From an uncultured Prevotella sp. (GTDB taxonomy: Bacteria; Bacteroidota; Bacteroidia; Bacteroidales; Bacteroidaceae), in contig CAMUQM010000090.1 of the NCBI GenBank assembly GCA_947095945.1, positions 1 to 7,526 of the forward strand: 7,526 nt of DNA, read 5' to 3'. This document shows positions 1 through 4,891 of the stretch, piece by piece. Position 1 is the stretch's first letter, and the number at the start of each line of letters is the position of its first letter. The position numbers were made by a program, and so were the translations under genes. The notes beneath the pieces are model-generated. The model saw nothing but the letters and a program-made list of their open reading frames with translations. It did not search any database and was not told where the DNA came from.

Positions 1-101
1 TTATCCCTGTTTACATTACTGAGAATATGGTAGGTCACAAGCTCGGAGAGTTCAGCCCTACACGCCGTTTCGGTGGTCACTCTGGTAATAATAAGAGGTA
101 A
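1..101 (+). CDS. rpsS: Small ribosomal subunit protein uS19 (S19), 3' end only
   Basis: Partial gene, cut by the left window edge; codons run in frame from base 3 to a TAA at 99-101. The 32 visible residues begin IPVYITENMVGHKLGEF and continue SPTRRFGGHSGNNKR. This matches the conserved C-terminal third of uS19 (E. coli has GHKLGEFAPTR here). In the family, uS19 sits on the 30S head next to uS13 and contacts the 16S rRNA near the A-site side. The full protein is usually about 90 residues, so roughly the first 57 lie outside the window. It precedes rplV, the standard S10-operon order. The gap to rplV (36 bases) is A/T-rich with no evident terminator, so co-transcription is expected. Confidence 0.96.
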   Translation, partial: IPVYITENMVGHKLGEFSPTRRFGGHSGNNKR

Positions 102-121
102 GCAGGTCATAATCCATTTAG

Positions 122-135
122 TAAATAGAATAATA
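122..135 (+). promoter_or_regulatory. SD-less A/T translation leader of rplV (14-mer shared with rplX)
   Basis: The 14 bases TAAATAGAATAATA end two bases before the rplV ATG. The identical 14-mer stands at the same distance before the rplX ATG (2573-2586). There is no GGAGG-like purine run. A/T-rich unstructured leaders are the usual initiation context in Bacteroidota, whose ribosomes sequester the anti-Shine-Dalgarno tail. That this 14-mer is a functional element is inference. Confidence 0.5.
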
Positions 136-137
136 TA

Positions 138-551
138 ATGGGAGCAAGAAAACATATAAAGGCTGAAGCTCGTAAAGAAGCTTTGAAAAGCCAGTATTTT
201 GCAAAGCTCAAGGACTGTCCTTCTTCTCCACGTAAGATGCGCTATGTAGTAGACATGGTTCGTGGTATGGAGGTTAATCGTGCCCTTGGCGTGCTGAGAT
301 TCTCCAAGAAGGCAGCTGCCCAGAACGTTGAGAAACTTCTGCGTTCAGCTATCAACAACTGGGAGACAAAGAATGACCGCAAGGCTGAAGACGGTGAACT
401 TTATATCTCTAAGATCTTCGTTGATGAAGGCGTTACAATGAAGCGCATGCGTCCTGCACCTCAGGGCCGTGGCTACAGAATCCGCAAACGTTCTAACCAC
501 GTCACTCTCTTCGTTAATTCGAAAGCTGACGCTAATAATGATGATAAATAA
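138..551 (+). CDS. rplV: Large ribosomal subunit protein uL22 (L22)
   Basis: 137 residues. uL22 binds 23S rRNA domains early in 50S assembly, and its long beta-hairpin lines the nascent-chain exit tunnel next to uL4. The core starts around residue 22 (AKLKDCPSSPRKMRYVVDMV). The hairpin and family signature lie at about residues 95-126, including MKRMRPAPQGRGYRIRKRSN. Compared with the 110-residue E. coli protein there is an N-terminal extension of about 20 basic residues (MGARKHIKAEARKEALKSQY) and a short acidic-polar tail ending DANNDDK. Changes in the hairpin loop are known in other bacteria to affect macrolide sensitivity; nothing here looks like a resistance allele, but no reference was compared. 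The ATG follows an A/T leader without a Shine-Dalgarno sequence, and rpsC follows after 8 bases. Confidence 0.97.
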   Translation: MGARKHIKAEARKEALKSQYFAKLKDCPSSPRKMRYVVDMVRGMEVNRALGVLRFSKKAAAQNVEKLLRSAINNWETKNDRKAEDGELYISKIFVDEGVTMKRMRPAPQGRGYRIRKRSNHVTLFVNSKADANNDDK

Positions 552-559
552 ATAGTAGA

Positions 560-1288
560 ATGGGACAGAAAGTTAATCCAATTAGCAACCGTCTTGGTAT
601 CATCCGCGGTTGGGAGTCAAATTGGTTCGGTGGCAAGAATTTCGGGGATAATCTCGTAGAGGATCGCAAGATTCGTACTTACCTGAACAAGCGTTTGGAA
701 AAAGCAAGCGTTTCCCGTATTGTCATTGAGCGCACATTGAAGCTCGTCACCATTACTATTTGCACCGCTCGTCCGGGTATCGTTATCGGTAAAGGTGGTC
801 AGGATGTTGATAAGCTTAAAGAAGAGTTGAAGAACCTTTTTAAGAAGGAAATTCAGATTAATATCTTCGAGGTTAAGAAACCTGAACTTGATGCAAACAT
901 CGTTGGTAACAATATCGCTCGCCAAGTAGAGGGTAAAATTGCTTACCGTCGTGCTATCAAGATGGCAGTTGCTAACACTATGCGTGCTGGCGCTGAGGGT
1001 ATCAAAGTTCAAATTACAGGTCGTCTGAACGGTGCCGAAATGGCTCGTAAGGAAATGTTCAAAGAGGGTCGTACTCCTTTGCATACATTCCGTGCAGACA
1101 TCGATTATTGTCAGACAGAAGCCCTTACAAAGGTAGGTCTGCTGGGTATCAAGGTGTGGATTTGCCGTGGTGAAGTTTACAACAAGGTAGATCTTACTCC
1201 TAACTTTACTCAGGAGAAGAGCAATGGCCGTTCTAATAATGGTGGCCGTTCTGGAAGAGGTAATCGTAGAAGAAACAATAACCGTTAA
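560..1288 (+). CDS. rpsC: Small ribosomal subunit protein uS3 (S3)
   Basis: 242 residues. uS3 sits on the 30S head at the mRNA entry channel and, with uS4 and uS5, contributes to mRNA helicase activity. The N-terminal signature MGQKVNPISNRLGIIRGW is followed by a type-2 KH RNA-binding domain with GKGG at residues 77-80 (GIVIGKGGQDVDKLKEEL). The C-terminal S3 domain carries GRLNGAEMARKE (about 154-165) and ends near residue 214. A tail of about 28 residues follows, rich in N, G, R and S, with a hexapeptide-like quasi-repeat (NGRSNN, GGRSGR, GNRRRN). It is probably disordered and RNA-contacting, by inference. The start matches the family N terminus exactly. The leader (ATAGTAGA) has no Shine-Dalgarno sequence. 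Confidence 0.98.
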   Translation: MGQKVNPISNRLGIIRGWESNWFGGKNFGDNLVEDRKIRTYLNKRLEKASVSRIVIERTLKLVTITICTARPGIVIGKGGQDVDKLKEELKNLFKKEIQINIFEVKKPELDANIVGNNIARQVEGKIAYRRAIKMAVANTMRAGAEGIKVQITGRLNGAEMARKEMFKEGRTPLHTFRADIDYCQTEALTKVGLLGIKVWICRGEVYNKVDLTPNFTQEKSNGRSNNGGRSGRGNRRRNNNR

Positions 1289-1302
1289 AAGAAGAAGCTA
1301 TC

Positions 1303-1731
1303 ATGTTACAGCCAAAAAGAGTAAAATATAGAAGACCTCAAGACGGACGTGGCAATAAAGGCAACGCCCACAGAGGTACACAGCTGGCTTTCGGCTCATT
1401 CGGCATCAAGACACTTGAGGCTAAGTGGATCGACAGTCGTCAGATTGAGGCCGCACGTATAGCAGTAAACCGCTATATGAACCGTCAGGGCCAGGTCTGG
1501 ATTCGCATCTTCCCTGATAAGCCAATCACTCGCAAGCCTGCCGATGTTCGTATGGGTAAGGGTAAGGGTGATCCAGCAGGATGGGTTGCACCAGTTACTC
1601 CAGGTCGTGTTCTCTTTGAAGTAGAGGGCGTAAGCTTTGATATTGCAAAGGAGGCTCTTCGCCTCGCTGCACAGAAGCTGCCTGTTAAGACAAAGTTTAT
1701 TGTTAGACGTGATTTCGATAAAAACGCTTAA
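1303..1731 (+). CDS. rplP: Large ribosomal subunit protein uL16 (L16)
   Basis: 142 residues, close to the usual 136-144. uL16 is a late-assembling 50S protein near the peptidyl-transferase centre and A-site tRNA elbow. Visible motifs are MLQPKRVKYRRPQDGRGNKG at the N terminus, GQVWIRIFPDKPIT (about 63-76), and the family signature RMGKGKG at 83-89 followed by DPAGWVAPVTPGRVLFEVEG. The first 11 codons use AGA for three of four arginines, whereas CGT/CGC dominates later. The leader is 14 bases with only a weak purine run (AAGAAGAAG) and no true Shine-Dalgarno sequence. It lies between rpsC and rpmC, the canonical order. Confidence 0.97.
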   Translation: MLQPKRVKYRRPQDGRGNKGNAHRGTQLAFGSFGIKTLEAKWIDSRQIEAARIAVNRYMNRQGQVWIRIFPDKPITRKPADVRMGKGKGDPAGWVAPVTPGRVLFEVEGVSFDIAKEALRLAAQKLPVKTKFIVRRDFDKNA

Positions 1732-1736
1732 GAAAG

Positions 1737-1931
1737 ATGAAGATTAAAGAAGTAAAAGAACTCGAGACCAAGGATTTGGTTGAGAAAATTGAGAACGCTG
1801 AGGCAGCTCTCGCAAAGATGAAGCTGAATCATCAGATTACTCCGCTTGAGAATCCATCTCAGATTAAGGCCGCTCGTCGTGATATTGCACGTATGAAAAC
1901 AGAACTTTCTCAGAGAGAACTTAATAAATAA
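1737..1931 (+). CDS. rpmC: Large ribosomal subunit protein uL29 (L29)
   Basis: 64 residues, the normal size of this two-helix hairpin protein. uL29 lies at the exit-tunnel rim beside uL23, where signal recognition particle and trigger factor dock. The second helix carries the family signature (NPSQIKAARRDIARMKTEL, about 41-59). The first helix is charged, KEVKELETKDLVEKIENAEA. The start codon is five bases after the rplP stop. Translational coupling to rplP is likely given the spacing, but that is inference. No alternative start is plausible. Confidence 0.96.
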   Translation: MKIKEVKELETKDLVEKIENAEAALAKMKLNHQITPLENPSQIKAARRDIARMKTELSQRELNK

Positions 1932-1933
1932 CA

Positions 1934-2200
1934 ATGGTCCAGATGGAAACAAGAAATTTAAGAAAAGTAAGACAGGGTGTCGTTATCAGCAACAAAATGG
2001 ATAAAACCATCGTTATTGCAGCTAAGTTCAAGGAGAAGCACCCTATTTATGGTAAGTTTGTCCAAAAGACAAAGAAGTACCATGCTCATGACGAGAAGAA
2101 TGAGGCTAATGTAGGTGATACAGTACTCATTATGGAGACTCGTCCTCTTTCTAAGACAAAGAGATGGAGATTAGTTCAAATTGTAGAAAAAGCTAAGTAA
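1934..2200 (+). CDS. rpsQ: Small ribosomal subunit protein uS17 (S17)
   Basis: 88 residues from this ATG, two bases after the rpmC stop. uS17 is an OB-fold primary binder of the 16S 5' domain. Visible features are GVVISNKMDKTIVIAAKF (about 15-32), KHPIYGKFVQKTKKYHAHDE (35-54) and the PROSITE-type signature GDTVLIMETRPLS at 61-73. A second in-frame ATG at 1943 gives an 85-residue protein starting METRNLRK. That matches the usual Bacteroides N terminus (MEARNLRK, recalled from family knowledge) and may be the true start; the sequence alone does not decide. The C terminus is basic, LSKTKRWRLVQIVEKAK. rplN follows after two bases. Confidence 0.95.
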   Translation: MVQMETRNLRKVRQGVVISNKMDKTIVIAAKFKEKHPIYGKFVQKTKKYHAHDEKNEANVGDTVLIMETRPLSKTKRWRLVQIVEKAK

Positions 2201-2202
2201 TT

Positions 2203-2568
2203 ATGATACAGACAGAATCAAAACTTACAGTATGTGATAACAGCGGTGCTCGTGAAGCGAAGTGCATTCGTGTGCTCGGTGGTACTCGCCGTCGTTATGC
2301 AAGTGTTGGTGACGTTATCGTAGTTGCTGTACAGAACGTCATCCCATCAAGTGAATTGAAAAAGGGTGCAGTATCAAAGGCTTTAATCGTTCGCACAAAG
2401 AAGGAAATTCGTCGTGCTGATGGTTCGTACATCCGCTTCGATGATAACGCATGTGTATTGCTGAACAATGCTGGCGAGATTCGTGGTAGCCGTATCTTCG
2501 GCCCAGTAGCTCGTGAGTTGCGTGCAGTGAACATGAAGGTCGTTTCTTTGGCACCTGAGGTTCTTTAA
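2203..2568 (+). CDS. rplN: Large ribosomal subunit protein uL14 (L14)
   Basis: 121 residues, the standard length. uL14 lies on the 50S subunit-interface side, forms intersubunit bridges with 16S rRNA and is the docking site of the silencing factor RsfS. Visible motifs are the N-terminal MIQTESKLTVCDNSGAR, then CIRVLGGTRRRYASVGDVI, then the signature region ALIVRTKKEIRRADGSYIRF running to about residue 86, and the family C terminus RIFGPVARELR with SLAPEVL at the end. This is the first gene of the spc block. It follows rpsQ by only two bases, so there is no room for an independent promoter between S10 and spc here, unlike E. coli where a promoter precedes rplN. Confidence 0.98.
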   Translation: MIQTESKLTVCDNSGAREAKCIRVLGGTRRRYASVGDVIVVAVQNVIPSSELKKGAVSKALIVRTKKEIRRADGSYIRFDDNACVLLNNAGEIRGSRIFGPVARELRAVNMKVVSLAPEVL

Positions 2569-2572
2569 TTAT

Positions 2573-2586
2573 TAAATAGAATAATA
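2573..2586 (+). promoter_or_regulatory. SD-less A/T translation leader of rplX (14-mer shared with rplV)
   Basis: TAAATAGAATAATA, identical to 122-135, ends two bases before the rplX ATG. It fills most of the 20-base rplN-rplX gap. No Shine-Dalgarno purine run is present. The related string TAAATAG also spans the rplV stop and rpsC leader (549-555). Function as a translation-initiation enhancer is inference. Confidence 0.5.
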
Positions 2587-2588
2587 AA

Positions 2589-2906
2589 ATGGCAAAATTC
2601 CATATAAAGAAAGACGATCAGGTCATTGTTCTTGCCGGTGCAGACAAGGGCAAGACAGGAAAGGTGCTTAAGGTCATCGCAGATAAGGAGCGTGCTATCG
2701 TTGAGGGTGTGAATATGGTCTCTAAGAGCACAAAACCTTCTGCTGCTAACCCTCAGGGTGGTATCATTAAGCAGGAGGCTGCAATTCATATCTCAAATCT
2801 AAGTCTCATCGATCCGAAGAGCGGTAAGGCTACACGTATCAAGATTGAGCGTGAAGGCAAGACTGTTAAGCGTATCGCTAAAAAGTCAGGGGAGGAAATT
2901 AAGTAA
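2589..2906 (+). CDS. rplX: Large ribosomal subunit protein uL24 (L24)
   Basis: 105 residues, typical for bacteria. uL24 is an early 50S assembly initiator that binds the 5' end of 23S rRNA and reaches the tunnel exit. The KOW RNA-binding motif occupies about residues 7-40 (KKDDQVIVLAGADKGKTGKV with a conserved G-x-D-KGK-G core). It is followed by VNMVSKSTKPSAANPQGGII, the usual L24 loop, and the C-terminal region SKKG-like KRIAKKSGEEIK. The stop TAA overlaps the rplE ATG by one base (TAATG), an arrangement that favours termination-reinitiation. Confidence 0.97.
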   Translation: MAKFHIKKDDQVIVLAGADKGKTGKVLKVIADKERAIVEGVNMVSKSTKPSAANPQGGIIKQEAAIHISNLSLIDPKSGKATRIKIEREGKTVKRIAKKSGEEIK

Positions 2907-3460
2907 TGAATACAGCTCAGTTAAAGAAACAGTATAAGGAGCAGATTGCTCCTGCTTTGCAGAAGCAGTTTAACTATTCTTCAGCTATGCAGGTTCCTGT
3001 TTTGAAGAAGATTGTTATAAATCAGGGTCTTGGTGATGCAACTCAGGATAAGAAACTTATTGAGGTTGCTGTTAACGAGATTTCTTCTATCACAGGTCAG
3101 AAGGCTGTTGCAACATATTCTAAGAAGGATATTGCAAACTTCAAGTTGCGTAAGAAGATGCCTATCGGCGTTATGGTAACTCTGCGTCGTGAGCGTATGT
3201 ATGAGTTCCTCGAGAAACTCGTTCGCGTATCTTTGCCACGTATTCGTGACTTCAAGGGTATTGAGAGCAAGTTCGATGGTCGTGGTAATTATACTCTCGG
3301 TATTACCGAGCAGATCATCTTCCCAGAGATTAATATCGATCAGGTTGACCGCATCCAGGGTATGAACATCACTTTCGTTACATCAGCTAAGACTGATGAA
3401 GAGGGGTATGCTTTGCTGAAGGGCTTCGGACTTCCATTCAAGAATGCTAAAAACGATTAA
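2906..3460 (+). CDS. rplE: Large ribosomal subunit protein uL5 (L5)
   Basis: 184 residues, slightly longer than the usual 179. uL5 is part of the 5S ribonucleoprotein in the central protuberance with uL18, and contacts the P-site tRNA. Visible motifs are VPVLKKIVINQGLGDAT (about 30-46), ITGQKAVATYSKKDIANFKL (62-81), and the GRGNYTLGITEQIIFPE stretch (125-141) typical of the second half. The ATG shares its A with the rplX stop codon. In E. coli the repressor S8 binds mRNA near the rplE start; the one-base overlap here leaves no spacer for a similar site, and none was recognised by eye. Confidence 0.98.
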   Translation: MNTAQLKKQYKEQIAPALQKQFNYSSAMQVPVLKKIVINQGLGDATQDKKLIEVAVNEISSITGQKAVATYSKKDIANFKLRKKMPIGVMVTLRRERMYEFLEKLVRVSLPRIRDFKGIESKFDGRGNYTLGITEQIIFPEINIDQVDRIQGMNITFVTSAKTDEEGYALLKGFGLPFKNAKND

Positions 3461-3465
3461 TTGAT

Positions 3466-3768
3466 ATGGCAAAAGAATCAATGAAAGCTCGCGAAGTAAA
3501 GCGTGCGAAGCTTGTTGCTCGCTATGCTGAGAAACGCGCAGCTCTGAAAAAGATTATCGCTACTTCAAACGATCCTGAAGAGGCTTATGAGGCTGCTCGC
3601 AAGTTGCAGTCTATTCCAAAGAATGCTAATCCTATTCGTTTGCACAATCGTTGCAAGATTACAGGACGTCCAAAGGGTTACATTCGTCAGTTTGGTCTCT
3701 CTCGTATTCAGTTCCGTGAGATGGCATCTCAGGGACTCATTCCAGGTGTGAAGAAAGCAAGCTGGTAA
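3466..3768 (+). CDS. rpsN: Small ribosomal subunit protein uS14 (S14), zinc-free form
   Basis: 100 residues. uS14 binds 16S rRNA in the 30S head with uS3 and uS10. The family signature lies in the C-terminal part (RLHNRCKITGRPKGYIRQFG, about 58-77), followed by LSRIQFREMASQGLIPGVKK and ASW at the end. There is only one cysteine (residue 63) and no CxxC pairs. The length is about 100 rather than 61, so this is the C-minus form that needs no zinc. The N terminus, MAKESMKAREVKRAKLVARY, is basic and helical. It is the last gene before the 125-base gap. Its stop is not directly followed by an obvious strong terminator; see the hairpin at 3783-3834. Confidence 0.98.
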   Translation: MAKESMKAREVKRAKLVARYAEKRAALKKIIATSNDPEEAYEAARKLQSIPKNANPIRLHNRCKITGRPKGYIRQFGLSRIQFREMASQGLIPGVKKASW

Positions 3769-3782
3769 TCAAATATATCGAT

Positions 3783-3834
3783 GCGGATGGTGAATTGTGA
3801 AATTTAATTTGTACCTTTGCAGTTCATTATCCGC
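3783..3834 (+). promoter_or_regulatory. Long stem-loop in the rpsN-rpsH gap (19 contiguous pairs)
   Basis: Bases 3783-3801 (GCGGATGGTGAATTGTGAA) pair without interruption with 3816-3834 (TTTGCAGTTCATTATCCGC): 14 Watson-Crick pairs and 5 G-U wobbles, with a 14-base A/T-rich loop at 3802-3815. The bottom of the stem has four G-C pairs. The complete stem can form only in transcripts that read through from rpsN, because the 3' arm overlaps and follows the promoter-like element at 3812-3819. Possible roles are mRNA processing or 3'-end protection of the upstream message, or control of rpsH. The pairing is read directly; the role is inference. Confidence 0.6.
3812..3819 (+). promoter_or_regulatory. 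Bacteroidota-type promoter (-7 element TACCTTTG) for rpsH-secY
   Basis: TACCTTTG matches the Bacteroidota primary-sigma -7 consensus TAnnTTTG exactly, in an A/T-rich setting with G just before it and CA just after, as is common at such promoters. The -33 partner (TTTG) is weak: GGTG at 3789-3792 has the right 19-base spacing but matches only two of four positions. Transcription would start near 3824-3828, giving a 5' leader of about 65-70 bases before rpsH. It lies in the only gap over 36 bases in the window, which supports a genuine internal promoter driving rpsH and downstream genes. Confidence 0.65.
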
Positions 3835-3850
3835 TTTCAAGCGATTTTTT
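3832..3850 (+). terminator. Weak terminator-like hairpin plus T6 in the rpsH leader
   Basis: CGCT (3832-3835) pairs with AGCG (3840-3843) around a TTCA loop, then one A and six T (3845-3850). The shape is that of an intrinsic terminator, but the four-pair stem is short, so on its own it would be inefficient. It would lie at the start of transcripts from the 3812-3819 promoter, an attenuator position. Its 5' arm lies largely within the 3' arm of the long stem at 3783-3834 (three of four bases shared), so the two structures exclude each other. Confidence 0.25.
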
Positions 3851-3857
3851 AATATTG

Positions 3858-3872
3858 TCGGGGTAGTCCCGA
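3858..3872 (+). promoter_or_regulatory. Small leader hairpin upstream of rpsH
   Basis: TCGGG (3858-3862) pairs with CCCGA (3868-3872) around a GTAGT loop, 21 bases before the rpsH ATG. Three of the five pairs are G-C, in an otherwise A/T-rich leader. It is followed by an unstructured A/T stretch up to the start codon. It could be part of a ribosomal-protein binding site for autoregulation (uS8 is the known repressor of spc in E. coli), but no recognisable uS8 target was identified. Confidence 0.3.
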
Positions 3873-3893
3873 TTAATTAAACATTTATATTTT

Positions 3894-4289
3894 ATGACAG
3901 ATCCAATAGCAGATTATCTGACAAGACTCAGAAACGCAATCATGGCTCATCACCGTGTTGTTGAGGTTCCTGCGTCTAACTTGAAGAAGTCTATTACTAA
4001 GATCCTCTTCGAGAAGGGTTACATCTTGAACTACAAGTTCATCGAGGATGGTCCCCAAGGTTCAATCAAGGTCGCACTGAAGTACGATCCTGTAACAAAG
4101 CAGAGCGCTATCAAGAAATTGAAGCGTGTTTCTACCCCAGGTCTTCGCCAGTATACTGGTTACAAAGACATGCCGAGAGTAATTAACGGACTTGGAATTG
4201 CTATCCTTTCCACGTCTAAAGGTGTAATGACAGACAAGGAAGCTGCTGCCGAGAAAATTGGTGGTGAGGTTCTTTGCTATGTTTATTAA
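3894..4289 (+). CDS. rpsH: Small ribosomal subunit protein uS8 (S8)
   Basis: 131 residues, standard length. uS8 is a primary binder of the 16S central domain (helices 21/25) and the autogenous repressor of the spc operon in E. coli. Visible motifs are the N-terminal MTDPIADYLTRLRNAIMAHH, then VEVPASNLKKSITKILFEKG, and the C-terminal signature STSKGVMTDKEA (106-117) ahead of GGEVLCYVY. It is the first gene after the 125-base gap with its own promoter-like element, so synthesis of uS8 and the genes downstream may be partly uncoupled from the upstream genes. The start is fixed by the family N terminus. The leader is very A/T-rich with no Shine-Dalgarno sequence. Confidence 0.98.
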   Translation: MTDPIADYLTRLRNAIMAHHRVVEVPASNLKKSITKILFEKGYILNYKFIEDGPQGSIKVALKYDPVTKQSAIKKLKRVSTPGLRQYTGYKDMPRVINGLGIAILSTSKGVMTDKEAAAEKIGGEVLCYVY

Positions 4290-4291
4290 TT

Positions 4292-4296
4292 GGAGG
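4292..4296 (+). promoter_or_regulatory. Canonical Shine-Dalgarno site (GGAGG) of rplF
   Basis: GGAGG ends seven bases before the rplF ATG at 4304, the optimal spacing for a classic ribosome binding site, within the 14-base rpsH-rplF gap. It decides the start in favour of 4304 over the in-frame TTG at 4274 inside rpsH. Strong Shine-Dalgarno sites are uncommon in Bacteroidota and absent from most other starts in this window. Confidence 0.75.
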
Positions 4297-4303
4297 ATTG
4301 AAT

Positions 4304-4870
4304 ATGTCAAGAATAGGAAAATTGCCAATTAGTGTTCCAGCTGGCGTTACAGTTGCTCTTAACAATGGTGTTGTTACAGTAAAAGGTCCTAAAGGTGAAC
4401 TCTCTCAGAAGGTAGATTCTTCTATCAAGACTATCATTGAGGACGGTCAGGTAACATTCGAAATTGATGAGAATAGCCCAGTAAACTACAAGCAGAAGCA
4501 GGCTTTCCATGGTCTTTATCGTTCGCTCGTTAACAATATGGTTGTTGGTGTAAGTGAAGGTTATAAGAAAACATTGGAGCTCGTAGGTGTAGGTTATCGT
4601 GTTTCTAACCAGGGTAACTTGGTAGAGTTCTCTCTTGGTTATACTCACCCAATCTTTATTCAGCTTCCTTCAGAAGTTAAGGTTGAGACAAAGAGTGAGC
4701 GTAACCAGAATCCAATCATCACTATTGAATCAGCTGACAAGCAGCTGCTTGGTCTCATCTGTGCAAAGATTCGTTCTTTCCGTAAGCCTGAGCCTTATAA
4801 GGGTAAGGGTGTCCTGTTCCAGGGTGAGGTTATTCGCAGAAAGTCTGGTAAGACAGCTGCAGCTAAGTAA
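4304..4870 (+). CDS. rplF: Large ribosomal subunit protein uL6 (L6)
   Basis: 188 residues from the ATG at 4304; E. coli uL6 has 177. uL6 lies near the GTPase-associated centre and the sarcin-ricin loop. It has the expected two repeated alpha/beta domains: the first with RIGKLPISVPAGVTV and VTVKGPKGELS (residues 3-34), the second with LELVGVGYRV (91-100) and the family signature PEPYKGKGV at 162-170. The C-terminal tail is KSGKTAAAK. The start is chosen because MSRIGKLPI is the universal uL6 N terminus and a GGAGG site stands seven bases upstream; a longer reading from a TTG at 4274 adds residues not seen in the family. rplR follows after 21 bases. Confidence 0.98.
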   Translation: MSRIGKLPISVPAGVTVALNNGVVTVKGPKGELSQKVDSSIKTIIEDGQVTFEIDENSPVNYKQKQAFHGLYRSLVNNMVVGVSEGYKKTLELVGVGYRVSNQGNLVEFSLGYTHPIFIQLPSEVKVETKSERNQNPIITIESADKQLLGLICAKIRSFRKPEPYKGKGVLFQGEVIRRKSGKTAAAK

Positions 4871-4891
4871 CTTTAATACATCATTACGATT

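Noticed and set aside
102..137. Possible regulatory element or terminator in the 36-base rpsS-rplV gap
   Set aside because: Apart from the A/T 14-mer leader, no stable hairpin, T-run or TAnnTTTG match was seen.
617..1084. 155-codon open frame on the - strand opposite rpsC
   Set aside because: It lies wholly within the well-supported rpsC gene, its product shows no recognisable domain, and codon bias of rpsC can leave the opposite strand open. No leader or promoter supports it.
3466..3768. Idea that uS14 lost its zinc site (missing cysteines)
   Set aside because: The 100-residue length and single cysteine match the normal C-minus paralogue class, so this is the ordinary zinc-free form and not a degraded protein.
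4274..4303. Longer rplF reading from a TTG start inside rpsH
   Set aside because: It would add MLCLLIGGLN, not part of uL6; the GGAGG site and the universal MSRIGKLP N terminus point to 4304.
4307..4648. 113-codon open frame on the - strand opposite rplF
   Set aside because: Shadow of rplF; no domain, no neighbours on that strand, no initiation signal.
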